From M3007 sp040397785 (GTDB lineage Bacteria; Bacteroidota; Bacteroidia; Chitinophagales; Saprospiraceae), in assembly GCA_040397785.1 (NCBI GenBank), contig JBBAVI010000014.1, positions 16,287-80,286 on the forward strand: a DNA stretch of 64,000 nt. Direction: 5' to 3'. The notes below the pieces were generated by a model. The model was given only the letters and a program-made list of their open reading frames with translations. It did no database searches and was not told the DNA's origin. Shown here in pieces: positions 1 through 8,900 of the stretch; position 1 is the first letter of the stretch, and each line of letters opens with the position of its first letter. The position numbers were made by a program, and so were the translations under genes.

Positions 1-771
1 AAACAACGTAACGCGGCCGCCATGGTTCAACAATTGGGCACCTTCATCAAAACCTGCAATCATCTGGCCGATTCCGGTCGTGAAAGGCAAGGGTTCGTTG
101 CGTTCAAAAGAGTTGTCGAATGGGCTACCATCGGTAAGACAGCCGTAATAATGGGCTTTTACCGCCTCGTTGGCTACAATACGTGCGCCTGTGCCTTGCT
201 CGTGCACCATGTACTGCAAGCCACTTGCCGTTTTTTTCAAATCTTTCAGGGTGCCTGCCTTATAGGCGGCGGCTAAAGTGGTGGATTGTGCTTTTACGGT
301 TTCCAGTTTTTTCGCATTTTCGGCCTGTTTTGCTTCCAATTGCGCCGCCGTGATGATTTTTATCAGGGAAATATTGTAGCGCACATCTTTTTGGCTTTTC
401 AATTCAGGGGGTAAAACCGCGCGAATGGTAGAGTCGATGGCCTGGTAAACCGTGCCGCTATCGCTTTCTGTCATTAATAATACGGCGTCGTACAAGGGTG
501 GGACGCGGTCTTTCGGCAGTTTGTCTTTTTCAAAAAGTTTGTATTCACGTGGACTGCCCAACAAGCGGGTATTGGCCATCAGGGAATCGCCCACCCAGGT
601 ATCCACGTGTACCACAATCGTTTGGCCAGGCATTGCTTTGGCCCCAGGACGGTTGGTGTGGTTCAAAAAGCGGTAACCGTGTTCGGTATTCACGATGTTT
701 TGGGCAGTTGCTGACTGAATCAGCAGAAAAAGGGCTATAAAAGCCGGCAACAAGCGGACAATTAATTTCAT
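1..771 (-). CDS. FKBP-type peptidyl-prolyl isomerase, secreted (3' end outside window)
   Basis: The minus strand is open for 257 codons from the ATG at 771 to the window edge, so the C-terminus is missing. Residues 1-22 form a signal peptide (hydrophobic stretch ending ATAQ). A charged, alanine-rich helical linker near residues 130-165 (AAQLEAKQAENAKK) precedes an FKBP domain opening with ASGLQY and containing VKAHYYGCLTDGSPFDNS and GFDEG, the usual FKBP landmarks. The protein probably assists folding of exported proteins in the periplasm. Its ATG overlaps the TGA of the upstream DHH gene in an ATGA overlap, so the two are translationally coupled. The domain assignment is firm; the substrate is unknown. 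Confidence 0.85.
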   Translation of the reverse strand, partial: MKLIVRLLPAFIALFLLIQSATAQNIVNTEHGYRFLNHTNRPGAKAMPGQTIVVHVDTWVGDSLMANTRLLGSPREYKLFEKDKLPKDRVPPLYDAVLLMTESDSGTVYQAIDSTIRAVLPPELKSQKDVRYNISLIKIITAAQLEAKQAENAKKLETVKAQSTTLAAAYKAGTLKDLKKTASGLQYMVHEQGTGARIVANEAVKAHYYGCLTDGSPFDNSFERNEPLPFTTGIGQMIAGFDEGAQLLNHGGRVTLF

Positions 772-1772
772 TTTAGCAGTTGTTCTTTGTATTCTGGCAA
801 CAGATTTTTAAATTTATCGATGGTAGCTTTCAGACTTTCATGGGAATAGGCGCCCGATGCATTTTTGTGCCCGCCGCCGTTGAAATGTTTTTTGCAAATT
901 TCCTGCACATCCAAATCGCCTTTGGAGCGCAAACTCAATTTGACTACTGTAGGCTGGTTGTGGATAAAAGCCGCCAGTTTAACATCCCGCACACTGAGCA
1001 AATAATTCACAATGCCCTCTGTATCACCCCGTTGGATGTTAAATTGCTCATAGTCTTTTTTAGACAACCAGATCAGGGCCGTCCGAAATTCGGGGTAAAA
1101 CTCCATGCGGTTGCTCAGGCAATGGCCCAGCAGGCGCAGGTTTTTTTCGGTTTGGGAGTTGAAAATCATATCCTGCACGGCAGTATCATCCGTTCCGCGC
1201 TCTACCAAATCGGCGGCGATGCGGTACACATTGGGGTTGGTGGCATAGCGGAACGAGCCGGTGTCGGTTACCAATCCGGTGTAAATACACTTGCCCACCA
1301 TCGGCGTAATTTTCATGTGGTCGCCCATGCCGACGATAAACTGATACACCATTTCGCAGGTGCTGCTGGCGGCGGTATCCGAGAAAATAAAGTCCGCAAT
1401 CGGATCAGGATACAAGTGGTGATCGATCATGATGCGCGACCCTGGAAGGTCTTTCACATAATCGCCCAAGCGATCAATCCGGTTATACGCATTAAAATCG
1501 AGGAAAATGAACAGGTTTTTCTTGGTCAGCACGTGTTTGCACTCCTCGGTATGGATATCCCAGATCAAAACCTCTTCTGCACCGGGCAGGGCTTCAAATT
1601 CTACAGGAAATTCGGAAGGGAAAATCACATGCGTGGTGTGGCCATATTGGGCCAAATAGTGTTGCATGGCAAGCGAACTGCCGATCGCATCGCCGTCGGG
1701 GTTGCGGTGCGAAAGAATGGCCACATTTTGCGGCACACGGATCAGTTGCGATAAATCGGAAGAAAATTCCAT
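768..1772 (-). CDS. nrnA: DHH/DHHA1 phosphoesterase, NrnA-like (oligoribonuclease/pAp phosphatase)
   Basis: 334 residues, close to the NrnA length. Motifs in order: HRNPDGDAIGSS, FLDFNA, the IDHH signature, and the C-terminal DHHA1 glycine motif GGGHKNASGA. The family hydrolyses short RNA (nanoRNA) and 3'-phosphoadenosine 5'-phosphate with Mn2+ in the cytoplasm. A longer reading back to 1850 exists, but a TAnnTTTG promoter box lies at 1837-1844 inside it, so the ATG at 1772 was chosen. It is the first gene of a two-gene operon with the FKBP isomerase. Family membership is certain; NrnA activity is inferred. Confidence 0.88.
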   Translation of the reverse strand: MEFSSDLSQLIRVPQNVAILSHRNPDGDAIGSSLAMQHYLAQYGHTTHVIFPSEFPVEFEALPGAEEVLIWDIHTEECKHVLTKKNLFIFLDFNAYNRIDRLGDYVKDLPGSRIMIDHHLYPDPIADFIFSDTAASSTCEMVYQFIVGMGDHMKITPMVGKCIYTGLVTDTGSFRYATNPNVYRIAADLVERGTDDTAVQDMIFNSQTEKNLRLLGHCLSNRMEFYPEFRTALIWLSKKDYEQFNIQRGDTEGIVNYLLSVRDVKLAAFIHNQPTVVKLSLRSKGDLDVQEICKKHFNGGGHKNASGAYSHESLKATIDKFKNLLPEYKEQLLK

Positions 1773-1836
1773 TGCTGCTGGTAAGAAAAAGTGGAATGGG
1801 GCTTTGATTTGAACTGCCAATTGCTTTAGCGGCGTG

Positions 1837-1844
1837 CAAAAGTA
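1837..1844 (-). promoter_or_regulatory. -7 box of the DHH phosphoesterase promoter
   Basis: On the minus strand this reads TACTTTTG, matching the Bacteroidota -7 consensus TAnnTTTG, followed by CACGCCGC as at several other promoters here. No good -33 TTG is visible at the right distance. It lies about 65 bp upstream of the chosen start codon. Confidence 0.5.
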
Positions 1845-1911
1845 CGGCAATTCGTATGCATTCGAAGGTTAACAGGATATTATTTTTTTCAAAACGTATT
1901 TTAGAGGGCAG

Positions 1912-1939
1912 TTTGAAATAAAATCTCGCTGTACCTTTG
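1912..1939 (+). promoter_or_regulatory. ndk promoter
   Basis: TTTG at 1912-1915 and TACCTTTG at 1932-1939 fit the Bacteroidota -33/-7 pattern with a 16-nt spacer, slightly short. The box is followed by CGCCCGC. Transcription would begin near 1945, about 35 bp upstream of the ndk ATG. Confidence 0.6.
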
Positions 1940-1978
1940 CGCCCGCTTAATAATTTTTTTTAAACTGATCTTATTCCT

Positions 1979-2398
1979 ATGGCTGGTAACAGAACCTTCA
2001 CCATGATCAAGCCCGACGCAGTACGCGCCGGCAACATCGGTAACATTCTTCAAATGATCAACGCTGCTGGCTACCGTTTGGTTGCTATGAAGTTGACCCA
2101 ATTGAGCAAAGAAAAAGCCGGTGAATTTTATGCTGTACACGCCGAACGCCCATTTTATGGCGAATTGGTTGACTTTATGAGCAGCGGTCCGATCGTTGCT
2201 GCCATTTTGGAGAAAGACAACGCGGTGGAAGATTTCCGCACCTTGATTGGCGCGACCAACCCTGCGAATGCTGCAGAAGGCACCATCCGTGCTAAATACG
2301 CAACCAGCGTAGGTGAAAATGCAGTACACGGTTCCGACAGCGATGAAAATGCAGCGATTGAAGGTGCATTCCACTTCGGTGGCGTAGAATTGTTCTAA
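1979..2398 (+). CDS. ndk: Nucleoside diphosphate kinase
   Basis: 139 residues, the full normal length. The opening FTMIKPDAV holds the conserved ATP-contacting lysine. The active-site histidine sits in NAVHGSDS, and the ending in GGVELF is typical. The enzyme transfers the gamma phosphate between nucleoside triphosphates and diphosphates through a phosphohistidine and balances cytoplasmic NTP pools. It is transcribed alone: its own promoter is at 1912-1939 and a strong terminator follows at 2452. It is divergent from the DHH gene. Confidence 0.97.
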   Translation: MAGNRTFTMIKPDAVRAGNIGNILQMINAAGYRLVAMKLTQLSKEKAGEFYAVHAERPFYGELVDFMSSGPIVAAILEKDNAVEDFRTLIGATNPANAAEGTIRAKYATSVGENAVHGSDSDENAAIEGAFHFGGVELF

Positions 2399-2451
2399 GC
2401 ACACGACTCGATTAGGAGCCTGTTTGGGCATACAGCCCCTTAAAAAAGCCT

Positions 2452-2500
2452 AAAGCGGATAGGATTGAGCCAGAAGGCTTTCTCTTATCCGCTTTTTCGT
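2452..2500 (+). terminator. Rho-independent terminator of ndk
   Basis: AAAGCGGATA (2452-2461) pairs with TATCCGCTTT (2486-2495). The loop holds a second small hairpin (AGCC/GGCT), and a T-rich tail follows. It lies 54 bp after the ndk stop. Confidence 0.85.
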
Positions 2501-2529
2501 TTTCTCAAAGTAGGCGTGTTGGTATTAAA

Positions 2530-2835
2530 TTAGTACATCATTAATTTACGACTGGCATTGCCGAAGGGCGTTTCGAGCCGGCAAGTGTAAAAGCCGGGTT
2601 CGCGCAAGTCGGCACGGTGCAGCACCAGGTGGTTTTCGCCACCGGCATATACGCCGGATTTGCAATTGATTTCGCGGCCCATCGCATCAAAAATACGCAG
2701 CGCCACATGGGCGATGGCTGGCAGGCGAAACCATAATTGGGTCATTTCAATAAACGGGTTCGGGGAATTTTGCAGGAGTTCCACGCCTTCCGCCTTTGCG
2801 GAGGTTTCCGGAACATTTGAATCTTGAATGATCAT
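2530..2835 (-). CDS. Stand-alone T9SS type A sorting-domain protein
   Basis: 101 residues, almost all of which is the C-terminal sorting domain normally found at the end of T9SS cargo: NSPNPF, then a beta-rich segment with VALRIFDAMGREI, PGFYTCRL and a final KLMMY. There is no signal peptide and no cargo. An in-frame TAA lies 8 codons upstream of the ATG at 2835, so the frame does not extend. It could be the remnant of a larger secreted protein or a genuine single-domain gene. Without an export signal it cannot use T9SS as it stands. Confidence 0.6.
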   Translation of the reverse strand: MIIQDSNVPETSAKAEGVELLQNSPNPFIEMTQLWFRLPAIAHVALRIFDAMGREINCKSGVYAGGENHLVLHRADLREPGFYTCRLETPFGNASRKLMMY

Positions 2836-3100
2836 GTTCGAAAATGGGTTGTATTACGGCCGAAGTTTTGATTAAAGCGTGGTTGGCCGCGCTACTTGGG
2901 TGTGTGAGTGAGATAATATTCGGGTATTAAAGCGATTATGCGTTGTTAAATCCAAATCTTGTGCCAGAATTTGCGTTGGCTGAAAAATAGATGTTTTTTG
3001 TCGTTTGGCTTTCCGTTGTCAACTGCAACAAGCCCCACAAAAGGGCCTTTCAAAAAATCGGCCGAATGTACAACGCACTTTTGTTCTGTTGTATCGCGTA
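2836..3100. other. Non-coding stretch
   Basis: Between the orphan sorting domain and the tRNA promoter. I see no protein-like frame, no RNA gene and no clear repeat. Open frames crossing it are antisense to the tRNA. Confidence 0.5.
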
Positions 3101-3132
3101 TTTGTAAAAATCGGGAGGAGTGCCTATATTTG
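3101..3132 (+). promoter_or_regulatory. tRNA-Gly promoter
   Basis: TTTG at 3101-3104, a 20-nt spacer, then TATATTTG at 3125-3132: a near-perfect Bacteroidota promoter ending 8 bp before the mature tRNA 5' end. Confidence 0.75.
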
Positions 3133-3140
3133 CTGAAAAT

Positions 3141-3213
3141 GCGGACATAGCTCAGTTGGTAGAGCGCTAGCTTCCCAAGCTGGAAGTCGCGAGTTCGAGT
3201 CTCGTTGTCCGCT
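3141..3213 (+). tRNA. tRNA-Gly (anticodon CCC)
   Basis: 73 nt folding as a complete cloverleaf. The acceptor stem is GCGGACA/TGTCCGC with discriminator T, the D stem is GCTC/GAGC, the anticodon stem CTAGC/GCTGG carries loop TTCCCAA, and the T stem GCGAG/CTCGT carries loop TTCGAGT. The anticodon CCC reads GGG. CCA is not encoded. A restriction-modification pair follows immediately, and tRNA genes are common integration points. Confidence 0.95.
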
Positions 3214-3221
3214 CTAGGTTG

Positions 3222-3295
3222 TTTCGCGCAGATGTTACGCGGATTTGTTTTCTCGGATGTTACGCGGAAGGGTTCTGTGTAACATCTGTGCGAAA
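3222..3295. repeat. Inverted repeat plus 13-bp direct repeat between tRNA-Gly and the RM genes
   Basis: TTTCGCGCAGATGTTAC (3222-3238) is matched in inverse by GTAACATCTGTGCGAAA (3279-3295) with one mismatch. GATGTTACGCGGA occurs directly at 3231-3243 and again at 3256-3268. The element starts 9 bp after the tRNA. It may terminate the tRNA transcript, bind a regulator of the methylase, or be an integration scar. The sequence shows only the repeats. Confidence 0.7.
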
Positions 3296-3386
3296 TGAAA
3301 ATATGTGGTACGCTCCATACCACCCAATGGCGATTAGGATTGCCAATTTAGGTTTATTTTGAAGTGAAGTCATTGACAAAGAAGTG

Positions 3387-4880
3387 ATGTTAAATTCTAC
3401 TGAAACCATGTTCGCACAGATTGACATATCAAGGAGAGAAGCAACGGAACTCCTCGACCAGGCTAAACGTGCTGATCTTGGCCAGTTCTTTACGCCATAC
3501 ACAATTGCACGTTTTATGGCATCGCTCTTCCATGTTAATGGTAAAAGCCATATTAGCCTACTCGATGCAGGAGCCGGAATTGGTTCTTTGAGTGTCGCGT
3601 TTCTTGAGCAATTTGCCACTGCTCCCCGAACAAAATTGGAAATTGTCGCTTATGAATTGGACAGCGCCGTTTCTTCCGTCTTAAAAGTAAATCTAAAGGA
3701 ATACTGCGAACACTTTTCAGAAAGCAACATTACCTCAGAAGTTCTGGAAGGCGATTTTATTCGTGAAGGGGTTATCAAATACCTTACCGCAAAGTATAAG
3801 CCGGTCGATTATGCAATCCTCAACCCGCCCTATCGGAAAATAAACAGCGATTCAGATCATCGGCTGTTACTCCGAAAAGTTGGTATTGAAACAGTGAATC
3901 TCTATGCTGCCTTTGTAGCACTGTCGATATTGTTTCTTAAAAGTGAAGGTGAATTGGTTGCCATCATTCCACGTAGTTTTTGTAATGGTCCCTACTTCAA
4001 GCCCTTTCGAGCGTTTTTATTAGCGAGAACAGCCCTTAAACAGATACATATTTTCACAGCAAGGGATAAGGCTTTTAAAGAGGATAGCGTGTTGCAGGAA
4101 AACATCATTATCCACTTGGTTAAAGACGTGGAACAAGCGAATGTGAAAATATCATCTTCATCGGGAGATGATTTTTCAGATTACAGTGCGTTTGAGGTTC
4201 CGTTTCACCGGATCGTTTCGCCAAATGATCCGGAGAAGTTTATCCATATTCCTACGACTGAAGAAAACTTATATAAAACCTCTTTTGATAACTTCTCTCA
4301 CGCGCTTTCCGACCTCGGTATTGAAGTTTCAACAGGGCCCGTTGTAGATTTCAGGGTGAAGGAATTTTTACGGAAAGAATCTGATAATGACACAGCCCCT
4401 CTGCTTTATCCAGCTCATTTTGGGGATAAGCACATTAACTGGCCGAAAACGAATTTTAGAAAATCAAATGCTCTAGTTATTGCCCCGGAAACAAAGAAGC
4501 AGTTTTTCCCTTCCGGATGCTATACTCTTATACGTAGATTCTCCTCCAAAGAAGAAAAACGACGGATTGTTGCTCGTATCGTAACGCCTTCTGATTTGCC
4601 AGGGGATTTAGTAGGATTTGAAAACCACCTAAATGTTTTTCATCAAGGGAAAACAGGATTGTCAGAGGAGTTAGCTTTGGGCTTGGCGGTCTACTTGAAT
4701 TCAACTTTGATAGACCAGTACTTCAGGCAGTTTAATGGTCATACTCAAGTGAATGTTACTGATTTGCGCCTGCTTAAATACCCAAGCAAACCTGTACTTA
4801 TTGAACTAGGTATCTGGGCAAAACAAATGCAGTGCTTTGACCAGACAATTATCGACTCTAAAATTTCAACCCTTATATGA
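3387..4880 (+). CDS. Adenine-specific DNA methyltransferase of a PstI/BsuBI-type RM system
   Basis: 497 residues. FFTPYTIARFMA is followed by the SAM-binding motif LDAGAGIGSLS (about residues 58-68) and the catalytic NPPYRK motif (about 147-152) of N6-adenine methylases. The rest is the target-recognition region typical of Eco57I/PstI-like modification enzymes. It should methylate the site cut by the endonuclease encoded next, with an ATGA overlap. Known relatives recognise CTGCAG; that specificity is inferred here. A GTG one codon earlier (3384) is an alternative start. No controller (C) protein gene is present. Confidence 0.88.
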   Translation: MLNSTETMFAQIDISRREATELLDQAKRADLGQFFTPYTIARFMASLFHVNGKSHISLLDAGAGIGSLSVAFLEQFATAPRTKLEIVAYELDSAVSSVLKVNLKEYCEHFSESNITSEVLEGDFIREGVIKYLTAKYKPVDYAILNPPYRKINSDSDHRLLLRKVGIETVNLYAAFVALSILFLKSEGELVAIIPRSFCNGPYFKPFRAFLLARTALKQIHIFTARDKAFKEDSVLQENIIIHLVKDVEQANVKISSSSGDDFSDYSAFEVPFHRIVSPNDPEKFIHIPTTEENLYKTSFDNFSHALSDLGIEVSTGPVVDFRVKEFLRKESDNDTAPLLYPAHFGDKHINWPKTNFRKSNALVIAPETKKQFFPSGCYTLIRRFSSKEEKRRIVARIVTPSDLPGDLVGFENHLNVFHQGKTGLSEELALGLAVYLNSTLIDQYFRQFNGHTQVNVTDLRLLKYPSKPVLIELGIWAKQMQCFDQTIIDSKISTLI

Positions 4881-5815
4881 CCAAAGATAAAATCGAACAA
4901 GCGCTTCAAATCATCAAATCATTGGGGCTTCCAAAAGAGCAACACAATGAGCGTTCCGCGCTTTGCTTGCTCGCTTTGCTCAACCTTACTCCTGAAAAAT
5001 CTTGGGTAGATTCAGAATCTCCATTGATTGGTATTACTCCAATGATGGATTTTGCTCGCCAAAAATATGGAAAGGAATACGCACCTAATTCACGAGAAAC
5101 TTTTCGCCGGTATACGATGCATCAATTTGTGGATGCTGGTATCGCCCTTTACAATCCTGATGATCCAACAAGGCCAGTAAACAGTCCAAAAGCTGTTTAC
5201 CAAATCGCGCCAGAAGCTTTGGAACTTATTAAGATGCACGGCACTGATTCTTGGGTAAAGGCACTATATAATTTTATAGATGTGAAACACACTTTAGCTG
5301 CACGCTATGCGAAAGAACGTGAGCACAATAAACTGCCGGTCAAGTTGAAAAACGGACTTGAGTTTCAAATCAGTCCAGGAGAACATAGCGAATTAATTAA
5401 AGCGATCATCGAGGAATTTGCACCAAGATTTACACCAGGTGCGCAGTTGATTTATGCAGGAGACACAGGTGAAAAATGGGGTTATTTTGATGCTGTAACC
5501 TTGGAGGAATTAGGTGTCGTTGTGGATTCACATGGAAAAATGCCGGATGTGATGCTCTACTGGCCGGAAAATAATTGGCTGATTTTAGTTGAATCCGTAA
5601 CGAGTCATGGACCTGTCAATCCCAAACGACATGCTGAACTTGCCCGCTTATTTGAAAATTCAACCGTTGGAATTGTTTATGTCACAGATTTTCCGACCCG
5701 GTTCATCATGGGAAAATACTTGGGCGACATTGCCTGGGAAACGGAGGTTTGGGTCGCGGATTCTCCTTCGCATATGATTCATTTTAATGGGGAGCGGTTT
5801 TTGGGCCCTTATTAG
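4877..5815 (+). CDS. BsuBI/PstI-family type II restriction endonuclease
   Basis: 312 residues, the family length. The N-terminal half is a helical winged-helix-like region. The C-terminal half has the nuclease core: MPDVMLYWPENNWLILVES followed by VTSHGP, where PD...E-S-V is this family's variant of PD-(D/E)xK and the VTSHGP segment is diagnostic of PstI relatives. The start codon overlaps the methylase stop, so toxin and protection are made from one message. PstI and BsuBI cut CTGCAG; the site here is a prediction. Nothing in the gene looks truncated. Confidence 0.9.
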   Translation: MTKDKIEQALQIIKSLGLPKEQHNERSALCLLALLNLTPEKSWVDSESPLIGITPMMDFARQKYGKEYAPNSRETFRRYTMHQFVDAGIALYNPDDPTRPVNSPKAVYQIAPEALELIKMHGTDSWVKALYNFIDVKHTLAARYAKEREHNKLPVKLKNGLEFQISPGEHSELIKAIIEEFAPRFTPGAQLIYAGDTGEKWGYFDAVTLEELGVVVDSHGKMPDVMLYWPENNWLILVESVTSHGPVNPKRHAELARLFENSTVGIVYVTDFPTRFIMGKYLGDIAWETEVWVADSPSHMIHFNGERFLGPY

Positions 5816-5903
5816 TATATTTCATCGGATTGAAGGGTATTTTGAAGTATTTAGAGTTCGCTTTTTCGACCGATAAAAGACTATACCATGTTTAAAACCG
5901 TTA

Positions 5904-5947
5904 TAGCGTGCGGAATGTGTGCTAATATAGGCACATTCCGCACGCTA
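5904..5947. terminator. Perfect 16-bp hairpin between convergent genes
   Basis: TAGCGTGCGGAATGTG (5904-5919) pairs perfectly with 5932-5947 around a 12-nt loop. It lies between the stop of the endonuclease gene and the stop of the opposite-strand metalloprotease gene. The stem is strong but has no clear T tract, so it is probably a bidirectional terminator or 3'-end stabiliser. Confidence 0.65.
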
Positions 5948-5976
5948 CGAACGAAGTTCGCCTGTGAAAGCCACAC

Positions 5977-8900
5977 CTACTTTACAATAATAAACCGACC
6001 GCCGGCTACCCCGCCGTCTGCTCGTCTGAACATCAGGAAATAATTGCCTTGCGGGAAATGTTTGGTGTGAAAAACAACTGCTTTGCCGGGAGAAACCTGA
6101 ATATCCTGTGTCTGGATGCGTTGCCCGATGGGGTTATAAATTTCTACGCTGCCTGCGACTAATTCGTTTCCTGCAAATACAAGGTTCAGTACATCGTCTG
6201 CCGGATTTGGGTAGAGCACGAACTGGATTTTGCTGGAACGTCCACTGTCCATATTTCCAAATAACGGGTTTACCGCACTGACATTCGTAGAATCGTCTAC
6301 CAGGCCATCGCAGTCGTCGTCAAGCCCATTGCTGATTTCGGTAGCGTTCGGGTAGATTGCGCTGTTGTTGTCGTCGCAGTCCGTAGAATCATTCACGTAA
6401 CCCGGAGATGCCGTGCAAGCTTGTATGCTGACGGAGGCATTACCGTAACCATCGCCATCCGCATCGGCATAAAAAGTGGAGGGCACAGACGGGAAGCCGA
6501 GGCTCCAGGCATTCAAACTACCGCCGTCCTCGTACACATCTATGACCGTCAACGTCCAGGTTCCATTCGGGTTTTCCCCGTCGAAAGCCGATAAAGGCTC
6601 GAACGGTTTATAGGTCCCGTTATTGGTCGGTGGACAAGGGAAAGTGCCATAATTGGCCGGTGCTTCATCGTCGAAATTGATGAGCATATCATCCTGGTCG
6701 CCACAAATCGATTTTAGCAATGTAACTTCCGTGCCTTGCGGGCTTTTCAATTTGACCGTCAAATCGGCAATCCAGATGTGGAAAATGTTGAGGTTCAAGA
6801 CATTTAAATCTACTAGATTCGTTACCGGACTATTGATCGTGAGGTTAGAGATGATGGTTTGCCCATCTGGTATCGGAACGGGTAAATCGGTGCTGGCGAG
6901 GACATTCGGGATGTCATCTATGATGCCACTGCAGTCGTCGTCAATCCCGTTGCAAATTTCGGTGGCGTTCGAGTTAATTGCACTGTTTTGATCATCGCAA
7001 TCGGTCGAATTCGCTACAGCTGGCCCTGTGAAGTTGCAGCCCACTTTTTCGCCGCCGAAACCGTCTCCGTCAAGGTCTTGGAACAAAATCCCGGGCAGGT
7101 CGCTGGAAACAACATTCGAGGCGGTGCCGTTCATCGCCAGATTGCGGACAGCAGCCGGGCCGTAGGTACTTGCCAAATTTGAGAAATCCGTCACAGCAAG
7201 GTTATCGCCGTAAGGTTGCCCGGTTTCAAAATCATAGTAGGCTTTCAAATCGGGTTCGTTGCCGCTGGGGTAACAAACCAAGTCTTGCTTCAACTCGTCA
7301 AGGCTGCGAACAGCGCTCCAGATCTTGATTTCATCCAGTGAACCATTGAAATTGGCCCAAGAGCCGTTCTTCCCCGCGCCAAAAACCAGGTCGGTTGTGT
7401 TGTCGCCAGGTTGGGCGAAAGCGTCGCCGTAGGTTTGGCTCTGGACAAAATTTCCATTCAAATAAAAACTAACTGTGCGGTTGGCGGTCGCTCTGGTGAT
7501 AGTAACATTAGTCCAATTACCCGGTTCCAGGTTGTTGGGAAAAATCATGTCCACCGTGTTGTCGTATCCACAGCAATCGTCGGAGTGCTTGTATCGGATT
7601 TGGCGGTTGGTCAAACCAACGATAAATTCACGGCCATTGAAAATCAAGGTCTGTTCTCCGTTAAAATAATCTGGTTTCACCCAAAACGAAATGGTCAAAT
7701 CGCCCGTCAAGGCCTGCCCATTTTGCCCGACCGCGAGGTAGTCATTCATGCCGTCGAAATGCAGCCCACGACGGCAATTTTCCGTATTGATTGAAACCGA
7801 AAGTGCCTGGTCGTTCGAGTTGCCACAGTTGTTAGAGGCTTTTACTTTTAAAATGCTACCTGCGCCGTTGGCTGTTACGTTGATGCTCGTGGACGTTGAA
7901 TTCCCGGTCCAGCCGGAGGGTAAAGTCCAGATATAACTGTCCGCTCCTGCTACAGGGGCAATCGAGTAAGTCAAGGTTGCGTTTGCGCAAATCAGCGCGC
8001 CGCCTGAAATCGCGGCAGGCATATCTGGCCCGGAAGTAGAACAGTTTACTTTCAAAATTGCCACTTCGGAGGTATCGATGAGACAATTGTTTGATACAAT
8101 ACAACGGAACTTGCGGCCGTCGAGCGATAATGCCGCTGAAGGAATGGCGTAAGTGGCTGTGGTCGCGCCGGAAATGTTTGAATAACTCGCGCCGCCATCG
8201 CTACTTTCTTGCCACAAATAGGTCGTTGTGCCATTGCCATTTGAAACGCCGACAGAGTATTCGACCGCAGCGTCCTGATTAACCGTTTGGGAAGCGGGTT
8301 GCGTCGTAATTGCCACCACAATGGGTTCAACCGCAAAGGTTTGCGCAGCAGTTATGATACCGCAGGCGTCTATTCCTGTCACGCTGATTGTGCCGGAGGT
8401 GCCAGCCGGTTTTACAAAAATCATGTTTCCAAAATTCGTTACCGACCAGTTGGCCGGTGTTGTCCACGACCAGGAAACAATGTTTGGATTGGGTGTTACA
8501 AAATAAGTGAAGTAGTTGTCAACACAAGGCGCCGCCGGGCCGGTGATGGCACTCAAAACCTGCGTCAAGCAAGGCGAATTTAAGGTCGCTGGGGGCGTAG
8601 ATTTTAAGTCGCAGCCGTTTGAGATAAAGCATTTGAATTGCCAGCCATTTTGTGTGGTGCTGGCAACGTTTAAACTGTAGGTATTTTCAGTTGCGCCATC
8701 AATTTCAGCAAAAGTTGAACCGCCGTTGCTGCTGCGGTACCATTGATATGACAGGTTGTTGCCCGAAGCGACCACGGTAAAAGTGGCTGTCTCGCCGATG
8801 GAGATGGATTGATTGGCGGGATTCGTGGTGATCGCAATGGCGCCGTCCGCGCAGTTTGGACAATCGATGATATTGGCAGTTGAAAGGCTGTTGTAAGCGC

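Noticed and set aside
780..1754. Long plus-strand open frame opposite the DHH phosphoesterase
   Set aside because: It is antisense to a gene with all family motifs, and its translation has no recognisable domain.
2946..3323. Minus-strand frame of 125 codons
   Set aside because: It runs antisense through the tRNA-Gly gene and has no start signals.
3387..5815. New anti-phage defence island around the RM pair
   Set aside because: Only a standard methylase and endonuclease are present; neighbouring genes are unrelated.
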